Assembly: GCF_022605725.1 (NCBI RefSeq)
Contig: NC_065548.1
Coordinates: forward strand, 2,513,644 to 2,577,643
Length of the DNA stretch: 64,000 bases
Reading direction: 5' to 3'
Source: Anthonomus grandis grandis
Taxonomy: Eukaryota; Arthropoda; Insecta; Coleoptera; Curculionidae
Every line of letters starts with the position of its first letter. The first letter of the stretch is position 1. The notes under the pieces are model-generated. The model saw only the letters and a list, made by a program, of their open reading frames with translations. It was not told where the DNA came from and searched no databases. A program made the translations under genes and the position numbers. Positions 21,501 through 32,672 of the stretch are shown one piece after another.

Positions 21501-23420
21501 GCAGGCAGCAAACAGAATCTTGATATCATCAAAACGTTCTTCTCCTGTCTTTCTGATAAACAACATATTTTGAATGAAGTACCAGTGGATCTGAAGGTTC
21601 GTAAATGTGGCAATATTGGATCGCCTTAGATAAATAATATGTCAGCCTCAACATCTGTCAATAGAGTGCCAACGTCACAAAACCGTAATGAAAAAGCTTG
21701 CAGGCAGCAAACAGAACCTTAATATCATCAAAAGGTTCTTCTCTTATCTTTCTATCTCCTGTAACATAAAGTTCGTTTCTCATAGACAAATTACTTTGGT
21801 TCAATTGGACTGAAATATAAGGACAAACCGAAAGTACAAAGATTCTTAAGATTGGCAACGTTGGATCACATAAATGATCTGTTAACGTCAATAAGTATTA
21901 TTAAAAGAGTTTGCAGACAGCACACTGAACTGCATTCGTAGACGTAACTAACTGATAAACAACATAGTTTGAATAAAGTAGCAGTGGATCTGAAGGTTCG
22001 TAAATGTGGCAATATTGGATCGCCTTAGATTAATAATATGTCAGCCTCAACATCTGTCAATAGAGTGCCAACGTTACAAAACCGTAATAAAAAAGCTTGC
22101 AGGCAGCAAACTGAATCTTGATATCATCAAGAGGTTCCTCTCCTATCTTTCTATCTCCTGTAATCTAAAGTTCGTTTCTCATAGACAAATTACTTTGGTT
22201 CATTTGGACCGAAATATAAGGACAAACCGAAAGTACAAAGATTCTTAAGATTGGCAACGTTGGATCTCATTAATTATCTGTCAACGTCAATAATGACATC
22301 AACAATACATCTGTCAAAGTCATTATAATAGATGAGCTTGCGGACAGCACAGTGAACTGCCATATTGTCAAACATTCGGATGGCATTCGGTCAATACCGC
22401 TTATCCTTTATTGGACGTAATTCACTGAGACTAATAATTTAACTTTAGTTCAATTATTAGTCTTGTTCTTGCATCCTATTATAGCGATTTTTTTTAATAT
22501 AAATTAAAATTTAATAAAAATGACAATAATATTTTTATGTCCATAAATCAATTTGCATGTGTAATGTGTGTAAATTTAATATATTAATATTAAGGTATTT
22601 TTAATTTTTTTCTAATCTTAATCTCGGTATTTAAACAATAAAGCTTTATTTGACTTGTCCACTTTAACATGGAAGAGCTTACAGACAGCGCATTGAACCG
22701 CCGCGCCGTACAGTCCAACATTTAAATGACATTCCAACAATAAACCTCGTGGGCGTTTGATAGACAACTTACTTTGAATAAATTGAAAAATTAGTAATGG
22801 ATCTGAAGGTTCATAAGTTTGGCAACATTGGATCCTCTTAGATTAATAATATGTCAACGTTACAAATCCATAATGAAAAAGCTTGCAGGCAGCATACAAA
22901 ACCCCGATATTCCCAAAAGGTTCCTATATTTGACTTTCTATCTCCTCCAGTCTTAATTTTGTCTTTCACCGATAGACACAGACTACTTTGGTTTACTTGG
23001 ACTGAAATATCATCAAGACAAACGGAAAGTATGAAGATTCTCAAGCTTGGCAACGTTGGATCACTTTAATCATGTGTCAACGTCAACTAATTTTAATGAA
23101 GAGCTTGCATAAAGCACAGTGAACTGTCATATAGTCAAACATTTCGAATGATGTTTCGTTAATGAAGCTGCAACCCCATCCGACGTAATTAACTGATTCC
23201 ATTCTATTAAAAAAAACAAACAGAAAGTACAAAGATTTTTAAGGTAGGATCTCACTAATTATTTATAAACCTTAACAATACATCTGTCAACGTCAGTATA
23301 ATAGAAGAGCTTACGGACAGCATACTGAACTGCCATATTGTCAAGCATTGGCATGGCATTCGGTCAATACAGCTTATCCTTTATTGGATGTAATTCACTG
23401 AGGCTCTAATAATTCAACTT
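18500..23420. repeat. ~400-bp dimeric satellite array with diverged flanks
   Basis: Core copies begin with GAAAGTACAAAGATTCTTAA at about 19458, 19826, 20422, 20827, 21232, 21830 and 22229, mostly 365-405 bp apart; a 598-bp step contains an extra half-unit and one step is partly deleted. Each unit has two related halves. Both read TGGCAA..TTGGATC..., then TGTCAAC..., then AAAAGAG/AGCTTGCAGGCAGCA, so an ancestral ~200-bp monomer became a dimer. Diverged copies extend to about 18.5 kb and 23.4 kb. Many small frames (AILDRLRLIICQPQHLS...) recur because the DNA repeats; they are not genes. Confidence 0.88.
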
Positions 23421-23780
23421 TGGTTCATTGTTCTTGCATCCTATTAAAGTGAAAATGATGAAAAAAAATAAAAGAGCTTGCAGATAGCACACCAAACATT
23501 TGAATGATATTAACGTCATCATACGTCATAATTATGTCAACTAATAAAAATAATAATAGGAAAATTTACAGGCAGCATATTGAACCACATGAAGTATATA
23601 AGGCGTGTCTAAGGCTCGATTCTCGTTGAACGTAATTAACTGATGGTTAGCCATAGACAAACCTGTCAAGGGACAATGTAATTCTTTGTGTAATACAACG
23701 TCACCTACTGTGCCAGAGATGATTTACAAACGATAGGGATCTCTTCGGGGTTTTTCACGTTTCTTTTTTTTCTACGTTTT
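23421..23780. other. Noncoding transition with weak satellite similarity
   Basis: Contains isolated satellite-like words (AAGAGCTTGCAGATAGCACA, TTTACAGGCAGCATATTGAAC) and no coding signal. Confidence 0.4.
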
Positions 23781-25220
23781 TTTTTTTGGCCAATTTTTGA
23801 GAGAGTTTTTGTTATTGTTGGGAGTCAGTTTTCAACTTTTTCCAGCTAGGCATTTTTTAAATTTCTATGCTTTCAAGGGATCTGGAATAATTTTTCATTG
23901 GTTCCAGGCACTTTCTATTCCAGGCATTCGTTGAAGAAATTTTTTGAATTATTATTCAATTTTTCCAGGCAATTCGGGTAATTTTTCCGCCCATTTGAAG
24001 TGATTTAAGCCCCTGGAATCATTTTTCTTTTCTTTCAAGCAATTAGAGTCATTTTTAAGAATTTTTCAGGAAATTGATTTTAGACAATTGAGACCTCAAA
24101 TGTCTGGAATCATATCAGGCAGTTGTGGTCAATTTTCCAGGCAACTGAGGTAATTTTTCCAGGCATTTCAAGGGGTTTTTCACGTTTTCTATGTTTTTTT
24201 TTTGGCCAGTTTCTGAGAGAGTTTTTATTATTGTTGAGGTCAGCTTTCAACATTTTTCAGTCAGTTGAAAAGGCTTTTCAAATGTCTCAAGCTCCTGGAC
24301 TAATATTTTAATATTCCAGCACATTTTTATTCCAGGTATTTTTAAATTCGTATATTTAAAATTTTTTGTAAATTAAATCTATGGTTTTTTATGACAATTT
24401 TTTAATTCCTAACCTTTTTACAATTTTTATGCTTTCTAGAAATCTGGAACAATTTTTCATGTCTTCCAGGCATTTTTAAAGACATTTGTTATTCCAGGCA
24501 TCTTCTAAAGAAATTTTTAGAACAACTACTTAATTTTTCCAGGCAATTGGGGTTTTTTTTCCAGATAGTTGGTGTGGTTCAAGCAGTTGGGGTAATTTTT
24601 TCAGTTTTTCACAAAATTGATTCTAGGCGATTCCTCTTCATCCTCTACTTCTTTTGGGGTCTCAAATTTATAAAATCATATTTTTTTGTTTTTCCAGGTA
24701 ATAGGGGTCAATTTTTCAGACAATTGGGGTCATTTTTTCAACCATTCAGAGAGGTTTTTCATATGTTTTTCATATTTTTCCTTTGGCCAGTTTTTGATGG
24801 AATTTTTGTTGTTTTACTGTTTCTCATGCGCCTACAGTCAGTTCTCAAGTTTTCCCATATAGTTGAAGTGGTTTTCCCAGTGTTTCAAGTTTCAACTTCT
24901 GGAACAATTTTTTAATTTTTTCCAACCATTTTAGGCACTTTTTCAAGTTCCTCAAGCTACTGGAATAATATTTTAATTATTTTAGGGACTTGAAGTAATT
25001 ATTCCATACATTCATTTTTGTTTCAGGAATTTTTTCAATCTATAGGCCTTCAAGGAATCTGGACCAATTTTTTACATCTTCCAGGAATTTTATCCTATTC
25101 CAAGACATTTTCCTATTCCAGGAGTTGTTTAAAGAAATTTTTAAGATAATTATTTAATTTTCCCAGGTAGTTGAAGTTTTTTAAATTTAAAAAAATTTAT
25201 AAATTAAATTTTATATTATA
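23780..25220. repeat. T-rich degenerate repeats with TTTTTCCAGGCAATT
   Basis: Repeated phrases TTCCAGGCATT, TTCCAGGCAATTGGGGT and TTTTCACGTTT...TTTTTTTGGCCAGTTTTTGA. A longer unit recurs at about 23750, 24170 and 24770 (GTTTTTCA..TTT..TTTTTGGCC followed by GAGAGAGTTTTT or GGAATTTTT), a period near 420-600 bp. The word is shared with the fold-back array, but the surrounding sequence is not. Long frames here are products of T-richness. Confidence 0.65.
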
Positions 25221-26060
25221 GGGATAAATTAAATAAATTTATAAGTTAGATGATGAAAAGGGCGATCGAGGGGTCACACCGAACCGACGCGTTTTAAGGT
25301 AAGCTCCCGCGCCTTCAGTCTTTCGAAACGTTGTTTTATCGGTCGTAAACTCTCCGCCGATTTTATTTATTTTTATCGAAAACTATAAACAAAAGTGGCA
25401 CGGCGTAAACGCAGTAAAATTTTTAGTGTCAAAGTGATGTAGACAAGCAGCTCCATAATGACTGATTCGTGCCAGACGAGAAATATTTAATTAGTTTTAA
25501 AGTATGTGTGCTTTTTTCTTTTCGGGGGCGTTTCATTCATCGGGGATTAAATTAAATCGTAGAAAACTTCTCGTGTACAGTGGAAACTTTTGATTGATGA
25601 ATAATTTCGCCATCTATCGGGAAAAATTGACTTATGACAACCGTTGGAGTAGCAACCGAGTATTGTGTACTTTGACAAATGATTTAATTGTGACAGCTGT
25701 CATTTAACCTAGACAGAGAAGAAAACTGTAATTAATAAAAATATGTTGCTACGAAATAGGGACTGAAAGATGTTACTTTGACAGCGGAAAATTATTAATT
25801 TTCCGCTCGTTTTATGTTAATTTATTATCGGCCTGTTGCCAAAATAGACACCGTACAAGATGTGAATCGAGAATTAATACTAAACTTGTACCTACTTGTT
25901 GGGCAGCTTAAAAACGACCTCTTTTGTCGTAATTACTATGAGAGAGCGGCCATTAAACGGTCCTTTTTTTTTTTTGACCGGATATTTTGGCAACTAATTG
26001 AGTTTTAATGTGAATTAATAACGGAGAAACGAGAAACTCATTACGGATAACAACTGGTCA
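25221..26060. other. Noncoding, apparently unique
   Basis: No ORF of note. Includes GC-richer stretches (25250-25400) unlike the neighbouring repeats. Could be host intergenic DNA. Confidence 0.35.
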
Positions 26061-26269
26061 TGGGCGTTTACTAGACATTAAATGAAAACTTACAGATTAC
26101 GGAATTAATTTAATAGAGAACAACACGTCGAGGAGACACGGACAGCACGGCTGTGTCTGATGGGCCAAGGGTGATTTTTCCTATTAAATTACGAATAACG
26201 AACGAGCTACCAGGCATAGAGAAGCTACTGAGCATGTTTGACGAGTTACAATCTTTTGCTGCTTGTAAG

Positions 26270-26375
26270 CAGAATCCACGAACTTCATAGATATACCTGG
26301 ACTCCAAATCCATTGAACAATAAATGACCACTACTAGGTGGCCGCCATTTTGCGTGATTGTGTCCTTTCGATGTT
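26270..26375. mobile_element. Left part of a TIR-element arm split by the BEL insertion
   Basis: ATATACCTGGACTCCAAATC, ATGACCACTACTAGGTGGCC and GCCATTTTGCGTGATTGTGT followed by CCTTTCGATGTT match the right arm of the TIR element at 35690-35795. The match continues on the other side of the BEL element at 32673. Confidence 0.75.
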
Positions 26376-26669
26376 TGAACCGTAATGGTATGGTTCTATG
26401 GGTGCTGAATCAGAGACTAGAGACTTTATTTAATAACTTGCGTTTATTATGCACAGTTGCAATTTGAAAACGGCGAAACAATATAAACTCTCTCTTACAG
26501 CCTCTGTAACACACTACTAACAGCAGCGGCTTGTGCAGCGGTACACACTCTGAAGGCACAGGGCGGCATTTAAATAATTTTATGAATATAATTGACATAT
26601 TTTAAAAATTATTATTTTTGTTTTTTTTTTTTTTTTAAATTTTAACTATATTATTAAATGTACGGAACA
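26376..26669 (-). repeat. 3' LTR of the BEL/Pao element
   Basis: 294 bp, TGTTCC...GGTTCA on the minus strand. It holds a poly(A)-rich stretch (A16 on the minus strand) about 35 bp from its start and a short meaningless frame present in both LTRs. Confidence 0.93.
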
Positions 26670-26682
26670 TTCCGCCCACCTT
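26670..26682 (-). other. Polypurine tract
   Basis: Minus strand AAGGTGGGCGGAA abuts the TG of the 3' LTR, the expected place for plus-strand priming in reverse transcription. Confidence 0.65.
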
Positions 26683-26819
26683 GAAACGCATGAGGATACA
26701 GGCTTTCAAAGAAACCATATGAAATGAAATATTATACTTAATTACAAGCTAAATTAAATTAGAAACTTGTATATATACTTATTTGTAAAAAATAAACTTA
26801 AAATAAAATGTCACTAGGA

Positions 26820-29800
26820 CTAGTCTTCAATTGGTAGGACGCACACCTTGCGAATCGCACGCTTGTATACACCCTTAGCAGTCTTTAGAGTCACTACGCG
26901 CACCACTCCATCATCACCTGGATGAACTTGTAGAATTCTTCCAAGTGACCACAGCAATGGAGGAAGATTGTCTTCACAAACTAAAACCATGGCTCCAGGT
27001 ACCACATTTGAGTATTGGGAAGTACCCTTACTGGAACGTGCCTGAAGTTCAGTGATGTAATCTCTGCACCATCTCTTCCAGAAATGTTGGAACATTTGAG
27101 TTAAATGTTGATATCGAGAAAGACGTCCTGTTTTAATCTCCGTCAGGTCTGGCTCAGGAACTGCAACTAGTGGACAGCCAATTAAAAAATGACCGGGCGT
27201 TAATGGGTTAAGATCATCGGGGTCATTGGATAGTGGGGACAGAGGTCTAGAATTTAAGCAGGCTTCTACTTGAGTTATTATGGTATTAAATTCTTCGTAA
27301 GTCAAAGTGATCTTACCAATAACTCGTTTCAAATGATATTTTACTGCTTTAACAGCACTCTCCCATATTCCACCGAAATGTGGAGATCGCGGTGGTATAA
27401 ATTTCCACGTCGTATTATGGCTGGCAAAAAAGTCAACGAAAACGTTTTGATTTATTGCCTGAGTAATGAAATGTTTTAATTCATTATTGGCACCAATGAA
27501 AGTTGTGCCATTATCAGAATAAATGATTGAGCATTTACCTCGTCGTGATATAAATCGTTTAAATGCATTTAAAAATGAGATTGTGGATAAATCGGCTACC
27601 AGTTCCAAGTGTATGGCTTTAGTTGCCAAACATATAAATACACATAAGTAGGTTTTTACTAATTTCCTACTTCTTGACAATCCCACCTTGATAAGGAACG
27701 GACCAGCATAGTCGACGCCACAATTTAAAAAAGGTCTGGAAGGTATTACTCTTGTTTTAGGCAGTTGCCCTAGTAAAGTTTCAACTGTTACAGGGCGAAC
27801 CCGAAAACATATTACACAATGTTTGAGAATCTTTCGCACTTCAGTTCTACCTGAAATAGGCCAGAAACGTGTGCGAATAGTCGCCAATAGTGCTTGAGCT
27901 CCAGCATGAAGCAATTTTCTATGTTCATATATGATAATCAATTTTGTTAAAGGATGATTTTTGGGAAGAATAATTGGGTGCCTAAAATCATAATCGAAGG
28001 TTGAATGCTTTATTCTACCGCCCACCCTCAATACATGATGTTCATCTAAGAATGGATTTAAATTCTTGAGAGTACTTTTATTATTTATTTGTTTTTGACT
28101 CTTTAGAGCTATAATTTCATCATGAAAAATTTGCATTTGAGCCATTCTAACTAAATATTTTAAAGAAGTATCAAGTTCTTGAGGTGTTAAGGGACCATAC
28201 AAACGTCGACCTTGTAAAGACAATGCATTGACTTTAAATCGTAAAATATAAGCAGTTACTCTCTGCAATTTCAGAAAAGAGGAAAACTTAAGAAAAAAGG
28301 TAAAGTCAGGATTTGTTGCAATTAATGACCTTAAATTAGTTTTTCTTTCTGGCATTTCTGAGATTTGTATAGACATAGAGGGAGGCCATTTAGTATTGTC
28401 ATATTGACACCATTGGGGTCCATGCCACCACAATTTACAATTAATTAAATCTGCTGGATTAATACCCCTAGAAATAATGTCCGCAGGGTTATGTTCAGAT
28501 CGTATATGTCGCCAATTATTTTTGTCCGACAATTCCTGAATTTCAGCCACCCGATTTCCAACAAAGGTTTTCCATTTATGAGGTTCATCCAGAATCCAAG
28601 TAAGAACTATACTGGAATCACACCAAAAGAAATATTGATCAATTGACATATCTAATGCCTTGATAGCAACCTGACATAATCTTACTGCCAATAAAGCACC
28701 ACACAGTTCCAATCGTGGAAGTGATAGCTTTTTTAAAGGTGCTACCTTTGATTTTGCACAAAGCAAATTCATAGAAATTGTCCCTTGGTTATTAGAAGAT
28801 CTTAAATAGATGCATGCCCCATATGAAATCTCAGAAGCATCACAAAAGGTATGGATTTCTACTCTTATAGGATTTTCAATAATTATCTTCCGAGGAATAG
28901 AAATATCTTTTAGAGCCTGGATTTGACCCTGATAAATTTTGAAACTAGTATATATTTGAGAAGGTACACTTTCATCCCAATCTACAGATAACAACCACAA
29001 CTGTTGGAGCATTATTTTGCCCTTAATGATTATAGGTCCAATTAAACCCAATGGGTCAAAGATCTGGGAAATATATGACAAAATTATTCGTTTAGTTACA
29101 TTATTCTCGTTTATACAAATAGTTTTCAAATTATAAAGAAAATTATCAGAATCACTATGCCAGATTAAACCTAATGTTTTAGATTCCTTATTATCTGAGA
29201 ATTCGAGGTTTTTATTTTCACACTCATTAAGCGTGGATTGATTAGATCTCCACTTACGAAGAACAAACTGACCTTGAGAAAATATTTTAATGAGACTTTG
29301 CTGAATCTGTAAAATTCCCTCAACAGTATTATCCCCGCTCAGGAGATCATCAACGTAAAAATCTTTTTCAATAATATTACTTATATAAGGATAATTGGAT
29401 TTGTTTTCCTGGGCCAACTGATGTAGACAACGCACTGCCAAAAATGGAGCACAAGAGGTTCCATATGTTACTGTGTTTAAAACAAAGTTCTTAAGTGGCT
29501 TATCTGGATCAGATCTCCATATGATAGCCTGAAGAAACCTTTGATCATTATGAACATTTATTTGGCGGTACATTTTAGTACAATCTGCAGTAATGACATA
29601 TTGATGTTTTCTAAACCTTAAAATAATAGAAAACAGATCCTGTTGTATGGTGGGGCCAGTCATCAAAATGTCGTTCAGAGAATATCCTGACTCAGTTTTG
29701 GCCGAGGCATCAAAAACCACTCTAACCTTAGTGGTTGTTGAAGACTCTTTTATTACAGAGTGATGAGGCAAAAAATTTAAAGTTGATTCATCTTGAGACG

Positions 29801-31955
29801 CCTGAGACATATGACCTAAGGATTCATATTCATCCATGAATTGAACATATTCTTTTTTCAATTCGGAATTACGTTGCAATTTCTTTTCAATAGAAAGAAA
29901 TCTCTTAAGAGCCAACTGTCTAGAATTGCCCAATTTGAATAAGTCATTTTTTAAAGGAAGTTGTACAGAAAATCTGCCATCACTTTCCCGTGAATGTGAA
30001 GACATAAAAATTTCTTCACAGGCTTTTTGTTCTAATGACCACTCTTGCCTCGGTTCATAATTTTCAACACGCCAAAAATTCTCAAGCTGATTTTTAATAT
30101 CAGTATTTGAACTAAAGTGGCACAGTGTCCTATTCGAGTTATCTTGAGAATAATTTGTGACAATAGAACCTGACAAAATCCATCCCAATTTGGTTTTCTG
30201 GGCAATTACTTCGGAATGTGGCAATTTAAATTGACCTATACAGATTAGATCCCAAAAAATGGAAGCCCCTAGCAAAGCATCAATCTTAGAAGGAACATTA
30301 TATGAAGGATCGGCCAAGTTAATATTAATCGGAACACTTATTTGTGAAAGATTTATATGGTTTAACGGTAAGCTGTCTGTTATTCGATCAATAACCAGAA
30401 ATCCAATATCTGATTTAAAATCATTATAAACAGACTTTATGGTAGCACTAACCTTGTATGAAACATTACTTATTGTTTGACCAAGTCCAGATACAGGCAT
30501 ATTAATTTTTTGCATTTTTAGTTTTAATAGTTCAGCAAGCTCCTTAGTAATAAAGTTACTCTGGGAACCAGAATCAAGAAGAATCCTACATTTATGTTGT
30601 TTCCCATACAGATCCGATATAAAAACAATAGCTGTAGATAATAAAACTTGATTCTCAAAATATGCTGTGTGAAGAGTGACAGGTGTGACAATAGAAGTAC
30701 GAGTATCATTAGCTTGCTGCTCAACTTGACCCCTAGACACATCACCTTCAAAATGTAATAACAAATGATGTCTTTTATTGCAAACATTACAATTCATTGT
30801 TCCTGATGGACACGCTTGATTAGAATGACTTGCATTAAGACAATTTGTACAAAGTTTATGCCTTTTAGCCTCAAAGTAACGAGATTTAGGAGACAACTTT
30901 AAAAAATCATCACAAGTTGTAAGTTTATGAGATTTTTTACAAATAACGCATGTATTAATCACAAAATAATTTTGTGAATTACTTTTATTTTCTTTTTTAA
31001 AAAACCTTTCTTTAGTATCATAGTGTACAGTTGAAGGTCTATGATCATGTTTTTTAAAGTTAATAGTTTCTAATAAGTGACATCTTTTATTAAGAAAGTC
31101 AGTAAGATCTTGAGTCTTTGGAGTTGTTAAAGGTTCTGCATATAATTCCCATTCCCTTCTAGTATTATTATCCAATTTTGAGGATATCAAATAAATTAAA
31201 AGGGTATCCCAGTGATTGACAGGTTCCTTTAAAGTCTCCAATGCCCTAATATGTTTATTAAAATTATCTAACAATTGTCTTAGATTAAAATGAGATTCTT
31301 TATTTAAAGAGTTTAGCTCAAATAAGGCCTTAACATGGTTATGAATAATCAACCTTTTGTTATCGTACCTATCTTTAATTAGTTTCCACGCTACTTGATA
31401 ATTTGAAGCGGTGGTTTCTAAACAAGATATGACTTGGGCAGCTTCACCCTTTAAAGAGCTACGCAAATAATGGAAACGTTCCACATCTTGCAAGGCAGGA
31501 TTGTCATTAATTAACACATTAAATGAATCATAAAAAGTTAAAAACTCATCAAAATGGCCACTAAATATGGGTAAATCAATTTTTGGAAATTTTACACTAG
31601 GAATTGGCACAGTATGAGGTGGATTGATATTCTGAACAGAGACGGCTGCATTATGATTTGCAAGGTTAGCCTCTAATAATCTAGTGGCATTCGCAATGAC
31701 CTTAAAATACGCATCCTCAAATGCAGTCCTCTCTAATTCATGAGATTCATTATCTCCATCATTATCAAGCAATAACTCTAACTGTATTTGAACTTCATCA
31801 AATTCATGCCACAACTTTTGTGTCTGCTCAATACGACTTCTTAACTGAACATAATCGCCCACAAAATTAGCAATAAAATTTTCAAAACGAGTTAGCTGAC
31901 CCTTTAAGTTAGCCCGTTTTCTTCTTAATGATTTTAATTCGGCTTCAGCTGCCAT
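26820..31955 (-). CDS. BEL/Pao Gag-Pol polyprotein, intact (1711 aa)
   Basis: Start chosen at ATG 31955 (MAAEAELKSLRRKRANLKG); an in-frame ATG at 32015 adds 20 hydrophobic residues. Gag: coiled-coil-like N-terminus, DUF1759-type capsid region about 118-260, cysteine/histidine zinc knuckles 336-396. Protease: LLDSG (D461). Reverse transcriptase: VVFDASAK, TADCTKMYRQI (D791) and YVDD (D869, D870). RNase H: FCDAS (D1039), LPRLELCG (E1083), CDSS (D1113). Integrase: HHCC finger H1345, H1350, C1380, C1383, then catalytic D1415 (VDYAGPF), D1481 (YSDNGTTF) and E1532 (GGIWESAVKA). A DUF5641-like tail follows, ending near 1708. No stop or frameshift. The product would form virus-like particles, copy the RNA and integrate the DNA. 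Length and domain order are as expected for BEL/Pao. Confidence 0.95.
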   Translation of the reverse strand: MAAEAELKSLRRKRANLKGQLTRFENFIANFVGDYVQLRSRIEQTQKLWHEFDEVQIQLELLLDNDGDNESHELERTAFEDAYFKVIANATRLLEANLANHNAAVSVQNINPPHTVPIPSVKFPKIDLPIFSGHFDEFLTFYDSFNVLINDNPALQDVERFHYLRSSLKGEAAQVISCLETTASNYQVAWKLIKDRYDNKRLIIHNHVKALFELNSLNKESHFNLRQLLDNFNKHIRALETLKEPVNHWDTLLIYLISSKLDNNTRREWELYAEPLTTPKTQDLTDFLNKRCHLLETINFKKHDHRPSTVHYDTKERFFKKENKSNSQNYFVINTCVICKKSHKLTTCDDFLKLSPKSRYFEAKRHKLCTNCLNASHSNQACPSGTMNCNVCNKRHHLLLHFEGDVSRGQVEQQANDTRTSIVTPVTLHTAYFENQVLLSTAIVFISDLYGKQHKCRILLDSGSQSNFITKELAELLKLKMQKINMPVSGLGQTISNVSYKVSATIKSVYNDFKSDIGFLVIDRITDSLPLNHINLSQISVPININLADPSYNVPSKIDALLGASIFWDLICIGQFKLPHSEVIAQKTKLGWILSGSIVTNYSQDNSNRTLCHFSSNTDIKNQLENFWRVENYEPRQEWSLEQKACEEIFMSSHSRESDGRFSVQLPLKNDLFKLGNSRQLALKRFLSIEKKLQRNSELKKEYVQFMDEYESLGHMSQASQDESTLNFLPHHSVIKESSTTTKVRVVFDASAKTESGYSLNDILMTGPTIQQDLFSIILRFRKHQYVITADCTKMYRQINVHNDQRFLQAIIWRSDPDKPLKNFVLNTVTYGTSCAPFLAVRCLHQLAQENKSNYPYISNIIEKDFYVDDLLSGDNTVEGILQIQQSLIKIFSQGQFVLRKWRSNQSTLNECENKNLEFSDNKESKTLGLIWHSDSDNFLYNLKTICINENNVTKRIILSYISQIFDPLGLIGPIIIKGKIMLQQLWLLSVDWDESVPSQIYTSFKIYQGQIQALKDISIPRKIIIENPIRVEIHTFCDASEISYGACIYLRSSNNQGTISMNLLCAKSKVAPLKKLSLPRLELCGALLAVRLCQVAIKALDMSIDQYFFWCDSSIVLTWILDEPHKWKTFVGNRVAEIQELSDKNNWRHIRSEHNPADIISRGINPADLINCKLWWHGPQWCQYDNTKWPPSMSIQISEMPERKTNLRSLIATNPDFTFFLKFSSFLKLQRVTAYILRFKVNALSLQGRRLYGPLTPQELDTSLKYLVRMAQMQIFHDEIIALKSQKQINNKSTLKNLNPFLDEHHVLRVGGRIKHSTFDYDFRHPIILPKNHPLTKLIIIYEHRKLLHAGAQALLATIRTRFWPISGRTEVRKILKHCVICFRVRPVTVETLLGQLPKTRVIPSRPFLNCGVDYAGPFLIKVGLSRSRKLVKTYLCVFICLATKAIHLELVADLSTISFLNAFKRFISRRGKCSIIYSDNGTTFIGANNELKHFITQAINQNVFVDFFASHNTTWKFIPPRSPHFGGIWESAVKAVKYHLKRVIGKITLTYEEFNTIITQVEACLNSRPLSPLSNDPDDLNPLTPGHFLIGCPLVAVPEPDLTEIKTGRLSRYQHLTQMFQHFWKRWCRDYITELQARSSKGTSQYSNVVPGAMVLVCEDNLPPLLWSLGRILQVHPGDDGVVRVVTLKTAKGVYKRAIRKVCVLPIED

Positions 31956-32364
31956 TGTAATTTTATAGAAATAAAGCAACAAAAAATATGTTGTAAAAAA
32001 TACCAAACAACTCAACTAAAACTCTACTATCTACTCTATACGACCTGATGTATGAGTTTTCCAGTAATCCAATATCACTACCATCAATTCAAGGGCAATC
32101 GGCTATCCGTCAATAATAAACGCCGTACTTCCCGGTCATAATATGGATTTTTTAATCTAGCCTCGTCGCCCTCGACTCTGCTCCGTACTTCGTCCTTTCC
32201 TATCGCCAAACAGCTACGCGACAGCGGGGGCGACGGCGACGACCGATCGATGAGCAAGAACGGGACTCCTTGACACGAGCCTATTTCATGGCCTAATGGA
32301 TGCCGGCACGCTGGAAGGCTTCGTTGATAATTTATTATTAAACACTGATAAGTTCAATATTCAT
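31956..32364 (-). other. BEL/Pao 5' leader
   Basis: Untranslated leader between primer-binding site and Gag start. It includes a GC-rich patch (32200-32260, GACGGCGACGACCG) that stands out from the AT-rich surroundings and may be structured, for example a packaging signal (inference). Confidence 0.6.
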
Positions 32365-32376
32365 CTCGAAGGACCA
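32365..32376 (-). other. Primer-binding site, complementary to tRNA-Tyr 3' end
   Basis: Minus strand TGGTCCTTCGAG, two bases from the 5' LTR end. It is the reverse complement of CTCGAAGGACCA, the 3' end of animal tRNA-Tyr (acceptor strand, discriminator A and added CCA). Identification is from remembered tRNA-Tyr sequence. Confidence 0.8.
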
Positions 32377-32378
32377 AA

Positions 32379-32672
32379 TGAACCGTAATGGTATGGTTCT
32401 ATGGGTGCTGAATCAGAGACTAGAGACTTTATTTAATAACTTGCGTTTATTATGCACAGTTGCAATTTGAAAACGGCGAAACAATATAAACTCTCTCTTA
32501 CAGCCTCTGTAACACACTACTAACAGCAGCGGCTTGTGCAGCGGTACACACTCTGAAGGCACAGGGCGGCATTTAAATAATTTTATGAATATAATTGACA
32601 TATTTTAAAAATTATTATTTTTGTTTTTTTTTTTTTTTTAAATTTTAACTATATTATTAAATGTACGGAACA
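32379..32672 (-). repeat. 5' LTR of the BEL/Pao element
   Basis: I find no difference from the 3' LTR over 294 bp. It should carry the promoter and polyadenylation signals. Confidence 0.93.

Larger units (their letters stand above)
26376..32672 (-). mobile_element. Complete BEL/Pao LTR retrotransposon
   Basis: Two 294-bp LTRs (26376-26669 and 32379-32672) appear identical, including a T16 run, and are flanked by the 5-bp duplication ATGTT (26371-26375 and 32673-32677). On the minus strand the LTR starts TGTTCC and ends GGTTCA. The primer-binding site is at 32365-32376 and a purine-rich tract (GGTGGGCGGAA) lies next to the 3' LTR. One continuous Gag-Pol frame fills the interior. Identical LTRs mean little time since insertion. 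All parts needed for retrotransposition seem present; no env-like ORF was seen. Confidence 0.95.

Noticed and set aside
19232..22248. Recurring 68-80-aa frames (AILDRLRLIICQPQHLS...)
   Set aside because: They repeat with the satellite unit, differ by frameshifts between copies and have no domain; products of tandem repetition.
24547..24915. 122-aa plus-strand frame in the T-rich array
   Set aside because: Phe/Leu-rich translation of poly-T repeats without a domain.
26410..32601. Identical 62-aa frames in both LTRs
   Set aside because: They are identical because the LTRs are; no known LTR-encoded protein in BEL/Pao.
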